Shown: piece after piece, positions 58,603 to 64,000 of the stretch | How the letters are laid out: the number at the start of each line of letters is the position of its first letter | Numbering within the stretch: the stretch's first letter is position 1 | From: Climacteris rufus | Lineage: Eukaryota; Chordata; Aves; Passeriformes; Climacteridae | Assembly (NCBI GenBank): GCA_013398175.1 | Contig: VZRZ01008717.1 | Coordinates: 285,486 to 349,485, forward strand | Length of the DNA stretch: 64,000 bases | Reading direction: 5' to 3' | The notes under the pieces: model-generated | The model's input: only the letters and a program-made list of their open reading frames with translations | The model's database searches: none | What the model was told of the DNA's origin: nothing | Program-made: the position numbers and the translations under genes

Positions 58603-58895
58603 TGTCGTGGTTAAAGACCATCTAGAAATTAAGTTCAACCCCGCCCCTCTTGCCACAGCCCACCCTGGTGGAATGAGGAGGACAAACAAAGTAAAGCTTT
58701 TAGGTTGAGATAAGAACAGTTTGATAACTGAAAATAAAGTAAAATACAGTAATAATGCTAAATGATAATAGTGATAATAAAAAGGGAAAAAGAAGTGATT
58801 CACAATGCAATTGCACACCACCCACTGAGCAATGCCAAACACCCCTTCCTGAACCCAGCTCGGCCCTTTCTCAGTAATTCTCCTCCAGTTTATAA
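58603..58895 (-). repeat. Truncated ERVL-like LTR, antisense
   Basis: Begins TGTCGTGGTTAAAGACC, the reverse complement of the avian ERVL LTR end (…GGTTAAACCACGACA). It continues with TTTTAGGTTGAGATAAGAAC and AGTTTGATAACTGAAAATAA, a run of ATAATGATAATAG-type units, then GTGATTCACAATGCAATTGC and CACCACCCACTGAGCAATGC. It stops at CTCCAGTTTATA, around the TATA region of the LTR, so the upstream U3 half is missing. The family is related to that of the provirus at 1611-3808 at the U5 end but has a different middle. Confidence 0.8.
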
Positions 58896-61030
58896 GTTGC
58901 TTCATGTAGAGAAGGAAAGAACTAATGATTTTTACAGTAAAAAGGTACTTTAACTTAATAGAATTTCTTAATATTCAGGCCATAAATTTCAAAAAAATCA
59001 AGAAATATTTTGAAACAGGCATGACTTCAGGATTTATAGGTTTTATATAGGGACTATGTCACCTTCATTCAATGTTTTCAGCTCCAGTGACTGGGGAAGA
59101 GTTTAACCCACAAAGTCTAGGATGAGACAAGAACCTATTTTCCTAAATAACCAGTATAATTTGATAACTGCTCTTTGTAGCTCATCAGCAGAGTTCAATG
59201 GTATGCTCAACTCCTGGCTGACTATAGCTAATTAAGGTGCCTTTTGACCCCCAAAAATGAAATTCTGTACTTCTTTTGGAGCCAAAACCAGTGTATGGTG
59301 TCCCTTGAAGAATTCAAGTCCTTAAAATTCCCCATGGTCTTACCAAAAAGGATGTGGGTGATTTACAGGGACCGAGAGGTAACATTTCTCTGCTCTCTGA
59401 ACACAGTGCAGAGGCACTGCCTGGTGTGAACCTTCTCATCCTGGAGGAGTAAGGTCATCTAATACCTTAAAACAATTTTTCTGTATGGGTGTGGAGTGTT
59501 CTGATCTTCTGCAGTCTATACACAGCTTGTGAGCTATGGACTCTTTAAGTTCTTTGCTGAATGTCTATTTTTTTCTGCCTTCTTCCCTACAACAGCATCT
59601 TTTGTTGTCATGTCTGGGACTTCTCAAGGAAAGCTCCCTCCCTTCCACTTAGCAATATGGAACAATTAGATGTTTTCAACATCTGTTTTTATTTCCTCAC
59701 AGGTAAGGACCTCTGTTTAAGGTAAAGCTTCCCATGGTCTTATGCCCCGAGCTTTGCTGCTTGAGCCTTCTGCTGGTGACATCTCTGATCTGAATGCATT
59801 AAGATCACTTCTCCCCAGATGCCTACTGGCTTCTGTTTTATTTAGTGCGCCTGGATGGTTTTCTAGGACTACATCCAAGGTAGTCTCTGACCTTGCTGGT
59901 CCTTTAGTGAGCCACAGTGCACATGGAGCCCTCCAGAAAGAGGTGGTCAGTCCCTCACACCTTCCTGCAGGACGTGTCAGCTGCACTGAATTTCCCCACG
60001 CTCACCCTTTCTGACAGGATACACACAGAGGGATGCAACAGTGGCACATTTTTCACAGATGCCTCTGCAAGGCCAAGAATAGGCTCTCACATTCATAAAA
60101 TCAGCACAGCCTACCCTCAGGGAGGAAAGGAACTCATTTATTTTGCCTTTTCTTATCATTATTTCATCTGATCTCTCCTTTTTTTGTCCCTGAGACAGTA
60201 ATGTGCATTTCAGCTGTGTCTTCCTTCCTGGGAATCTCAAAGTACTACACAACATGAGTGACTTCAGCCTCCTACCACTTCAGCAAGGGTTGTTATTTTC
60301 AAGTTTCTCTTTCTGTATTGCTGGGCTTGTTTGGAAAGCAATGCTTTTCCCCACGCTGAGAAATAATCGACACCTTTTTAAGGAGAAATAGATAGGGACT
60401 TAAAAAGAACTCAGTCACAGGGGAGGGAGGAGATACCTCAGCCAATATTAAAAGTACCAGTCCAGTGTCTGACATCAGTGCAGAAGCACAAACTCTGCCT
60501 CTGGTCGTTACAAAGCCTCCAAAATTCATGGGGCAATTTAATCTGCATTTTTTCTGGGTGGACCATTGCCCAAGAACCAAGAAGAGTTCCTGGGAAGGAC
60601 AACTGAAAGTTTCCCTGGCAGGTGGAGGTTTTCCAGTAATCTCCGAACTTTGGAGGGCTTTTTATGTGTAAACTGTAAAAATATTTTTTGTCTGCCAATG
60701 TGGTTTTGTGGATACCACACAGATTCATACCCAATGCTAGGTGCTGATTATAACTGAGGCATTGTAATACACAGCACGACAGGATCCACCTCCCTCTCTG
60801 GATACTAAAGAAGAATTCTACTGAAAAACCCGGGAGAAAATGACTAATATTATAAATCCTAGAGAGTTTCAGTTGTCCCATATGCCAGGCTACACCTTGC
60901 TTGATGGCAATAAAAAGTGTTTCAGAATTTGATTTCTGAAATTGTCCATCAATTTCTGCATTGGAAATTTAAGAGGTCAAGTGGAAAATAAAAATAAAAA
61001 GGAGGTAATCTTGATGTAACTTTACACTTG
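58896..61030. other. Unique non-coding stretch
   Basis: No gene is recognised. The region 59717-60014 has nearly complementary open frames on both strands of about 90 codons, and neither shows a domain. Confidence 0.4.
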
Positions 61031-61172
61031 GGCCAGAATTAGGTTGGTTAGGGCATGGTGCTAATAATGCCAAGGTAATGGGTTCAACCCCCATATGGGC
61101 CATTCACTTAAGAGTTGGACTTGATGATCCTCATGGATCCCTTCCAACTCAGAATATTCTGTGATTCTGTGG
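61031..61172 (+). mobile_element. tRNA-Ile-derived SINE with CR1 tail (TguSINE1-like)
   Basis: The first 72 bases (61031-61102) follow tRNA-Ile(AAT) end to end. The acceptor pairing GGCC...GGCC is intact, GGTTGGTTAGGGC forms the D-arm and box A region, CTAATAA is the anticodon loop with anticodon AAT, and GGTTCAACCCC is a near-consensus box B. After a short linker the remainder is a CR1 tail: GAGTTGGACTTGATGATCCT, GGATCCCTTCCAACTCAGAA and ATTCTGTGATTCTGTG. This head-and-tail structure fits a CR1-mobilised SINE. I recall TguSINE1 of zebra finch as having this structure. It is a short, complete copy and not a functional tRNA gene, because several arm pairs are mismatched. Confidence 0.88.
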
Positions 61173-61639
61173 TATTTGCTTACTTTGAAGCTGAATAAAG
61201 GTTAATAATGTGTTGATTATTTTGTATGTGAAGTGAGTGAATATGGCATTGAGAAGCTCTAGCAGGAGCCATCTGCATAAATGGGTTCGACACCTCTAAT
61301 TTTCTCTTGATGATTTTCACCCGTGGCCCTTCATCATGTTGACTGTAACGGGCATGACACAATCTGAGCCTCACCTGCTGTTTCCATCCCTTTAGATCAA
61401 GTAAGGTTTTCTGATGGCAGTGAGAGCAATGAGGACTGAAACGAGATCACTGCGGTGGCTGAAGGGCGTTTGCTGCTGGAGACCGGACAAAATCCTTTCC
61501 CACTGCCAGGAGAGGAGGTTCCCTCCATGCAAGGCACTTCTCTGCTTGTGTCACTTCCCTGCCTGTAACTTACTGTGTAATTACATCATGGCTGGAAGTA
61601 TTCATTAAAAAGCTGGAACCATTAGCAGAGGAAAGGCGG

Positions 61640-61880
61640 CCTCCTTTGTTTTATGCAAAATGAGATACCAGCACGAGCCCCAGTTCTAGCTGCATTCATG
61701 TTCGTAAATCAAAGTCAAGTATTTCATTAGAGTGTCTGCAGTGTATGTATATAACTCAGCAGCAGAGAGTCTGCTAAGCCAAATGTGTTGCATTTAATTA
61801 ACATTTAATTAGAGGGTATTTGTGGGAGGCGCGTAAGTATTTGCCAGGCAACTCATAAACATGAATCCACATCTTGCTGG
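61640..61880. promoter_or_regulatory. Candidate non-coding regulatory element
   Basis: Complex, repeat-free DNA with a dense set of developmental transcription-factor words. CTTTGTTTTATGCAAAA (61644-61660) combines a SOX site and a POU/octamer site with a two-base spacer. CATTTAATTA occurs twice (61791-61800 and 61802-61811) as directly repeated homeodomain sites 11 bases apart. This is motif reading only; conservation and activity are unknown. Confidence 0.3.
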
Positions 61881-62773
61881 CTGGACATGAGTACTCAATT
61901 CTTCTAAATAAAGGCAGCAAGTGGAAATCATCCTCTTGATCCAGGCAGATCTAGTCCCAGGATAACTCCAGATTCATATGTGAATTCAAATTTCAGAGTT
62001 TAGTTTTGTACTGGGTCTGTCCTGTGGTTTTCTTTTACTGATTCACATATGTTGTGTTTTAACGATTATATTTACTCCTCTCTTACTCATTTGTATGGTG
62101 AGTAGTTGGGTCATGCCAGAATGAATTGTATGTCTTGTTAAAAAAATAAAGAAAAAGCTTAATTTCAGGAATAAAACTCTTTCCTTTGAGATTTGTGAGT
62201 CTGGAAGCTTTTAAGGTAGCACAGTAAGTCGCACTTGTAAGGAGGGAAACATGATAATTTTTCCCAGTAAAATCGTTATTGACAAGTATTTGGTGACCTT
62301 TGTTAGACCAGATGTCTCTGATTTTTGATTGATATCTGCATGGCAGTTCTGCATTCAAAATAGGAAGCCAATTGATCATCCAAGGTCTTCTTTGGAGTCA
62401 CTGCTGTGAACTTAAATAAAATACACTGAGGCCAGACCACCTTCTCCAAATACTCCTCTACAGGTAAAAGCTACCTGACCTAGATGGATATCTGCAATTT
62501 AGGTGTCTCCAACGGAGCAAGTCACCCCAGGTTCTCTTCACTGAGCCAAGTTCAGGGCATGATTTATCTGAAAAAAGTTAAGAATCTACTCAAGCATGAG
62601 CAGACCTGTGGCATTGCCTCTACTGACTCTGGTGACTACATCTCCATTAGAAATCCTGTGCACACAGAGACACCTGAAGATGGGTGAGATGAATCCCACC
62701 TATAGTTTATCACTGTCAGCTGTAGAAGGAGACTGTGGAGATGTGTTGACTCAGGCCAATAGATGCTGGTGAG
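61881..62773. other. Unique non-coding stretch
   Basis: No gene or repeat is recognised apart from the 19-base word at 62683-62701 that also occurs at 21170-21188. Confidence 0.4.
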
Positions 62774-62926
62774 AAACTGGCACAGGTTGCCCAGAGAAGT
62801 TGTGGATGTCCCATCCCCAAAAGAGTTCAAGCACAGCGTGGATGGGGCTTGGAGCAAACTGGTTTAGTGGAAGGACTTTAATAAGATGACCTTGAGGGTC
62901 ATGATTATTCTATGTTTCTATGATCT
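62774..62926 (+). mobile_element. CR1 LINE 3' end
   Basis: AACTGGCACAGGTTGCCCAG, AGAAGTTGTGGATGTCCCAT, GGATGGGGCTTGGAGCAAAC and TAGTGGAAGGA. The CATGGCAGGGGGTTGGAAC block is deleted. The end reads ATTATTCTATGTTTCTATGA. Confidence 0.92.
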
Positions 62927-64000
62927 AGGTAGATACCTAAAACTGATGGGTGTGAACACTCTTCTCTCAGCTACCATGACATGGCTAAAAGAATCTCCAA
63001 TGTAGTGGCCTTTGCATGGACTCCCTTCCGTCTGAAGATTCCCAATTTGAGTGACACTTTTCTACCCTAACCCCCAGTCACCCTCACAGGCTGACTGAAC
63101 ACACCTGTGAGCCTAAGTCTGGACTATCTTAGGGCATAGATGTGCCCAGTGTTGCAAAGAGAACAGAAACACAGCACAGAGCTGTGAACTCACGGGCTCA
63201 TTGCTGCGGCCATGGCCGCAGGCTCCTGGAAAATTACAACCAAATCCACTTCATTTCTCCCACAGCTTCGTTTCTGAGCAAGGTTTCACCTCATCCTTGT
63301 CCTATATGGCTTTTACCCCATGCTGTTAATCAGCCACCGCTGTGCTCACCCCGTGGTTGATGGCAGAAGTGACCCATTTGGAGTAGCTGTCCTTTTCAGA
63401 GTGTTGCAGTGGTAGGGAGAATCTAACCAACATGACAGATTTGTTCAGCCTGGACTAAACACATCTTCTCGCTAAAAATAGCAAGAAAGGAAAAAAATAG
63501 TGAAAAAAGAGGGTTGGTTGGTTATTTCTTTTTCTCCACCTGACCAGCTGCCCAATGCTTTGCATTATGAAAAGCTGTTGAGGAGGTCTCAGCTCATTAC
63601 TTCTTATTTCTGTGGATGCTTCTGTGAGAAATGATCTCTCTGATCCTCTGCAGGTTGACTGTCTTTTCCCGTGTACTCTGCTCCTGAATTGGTTTTGTTT
63701 CCTCCTCAATTCAGAGTGCCAGGATAGTGCTGAGCCTTCAAGGGAAAGAAAAGCAGGAGAGAAAATAAGTCCTATTTTTCAAATAGAGAGCTGGATTTTT
63801 TTCTCTGGCACAACAGTGTAAATCCAGTATGGTGGAGGTGGTGTCATATAAAAGAAGTGACATTGAGTGTGCTGTACAGAATATTTTCCTACCTGGGTTA
63901 GGATGTCTATTGAACTATTGAAGGCCAGATCTCAGCTGGCACAGTTTCTGTAGCTCTCCTGAAGTTAATAGAAGTCAATGCTAAATTAAACCCCTTATGG
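62927..64000. other. Unique non-coding stretch
   Basis: No feature is recognised up to the end of the window. Confidence 0.4.

Noticed and set aside
61031..61102. Functional tRNA-Ile gene
   Set aside because: Arm pairing is imperfect and a CR1 tail is joined directly behind it. A SINE head explains it better.
1..64000. Search for CRISPR arrays, operons or other microbial systems
   Set aside because: The repeat content, long non-coding stretches and transposon types are those of a bird genome. No regularly spaced direct repeats or gene clusters are present.

Overview
The window looks like non-coding bird DNA, most likely from a songbird. It is dominated by CR1 LINE copies that share the chicken-repeat 3' tail ending in ATTCTATGATTCTATG-like octamers. 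It also holds endogenous retrovirus LTRs of families I recognise from birds, and a tRNA-Ile-headed SINE with a CR1 tail that matches my recollection of the zebra finch element TguSINE1. I found no protein-coding exon, no operon-like layout and no CRISPR array. The long open frames are either CR1 or LTR sequence read by chance, or short frames with no recognisable domain. Class and family names come from memory of consensus sequences; no database was searched.

Layout. 1-4.9 kb: an old amniote-type CR1 fossil, then a degenerate ERVL-like provirus at 1611-3808. The provirus has two LTRs, a primer-binding-site-like sequence, an internal tandem repeat instead of genes, and a near-perfect 5-bp target duplication. 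4.5-18 kb: scattered CR1 fragments on both strands, one carrying a fold-back palindrome, plus a second old CR1 fossil near 17.7 kb. 18.9-19.6 kb: a CpG-rich antisense LTR. 19.6-27.6 kb: mostly unique sequence with CR1 copies, a MIR-like fossil and a reverse-transcriptase fossil near 27.5 kb. 27.6-40.4 kb: unique AT-rich sequence with CR1 copies and a GATATA microsatellite. 40.4-41.6 kb: nested retroviral remains, with a young-looking solo LTR flanked by GGTGC on each side inserted into an older LTR element. 45.9-46.4 kb: an assembly gap of 420 N. 46.4-58 kb: unique sequence, the longest CR1 copy (50.8-51.5 kb), a 5S-rRNA-derived fossil (52.3 kb) and a cluster of three CR1 pieces (54.2-55.5 kb). 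58.6 kb: a truncated ERVL LTR. 61.0 kb: the SINE. 61.6-61.9 kb: a candidate regulatory element with a SOX/POU-like motif and paired TAATTA sites. 62.8 kb: a last CR1.

There is no gene system to describe. What can be read is insertion history. The oldest layer is degraded CR1/L2-clade and MIR-like fossils and a 5S-derived element. Over it lie many 5'-truncated CR1s, then ERVL copies with heavy decay, and finally CpG-rich LTRs with clean ends. The window is best read as intergenic or deep-intronic sequence. Its most notable parts are the nested ERV locus, the ERVL provirus, the tRNA-Ile SINE and the 5S-derived fossil.
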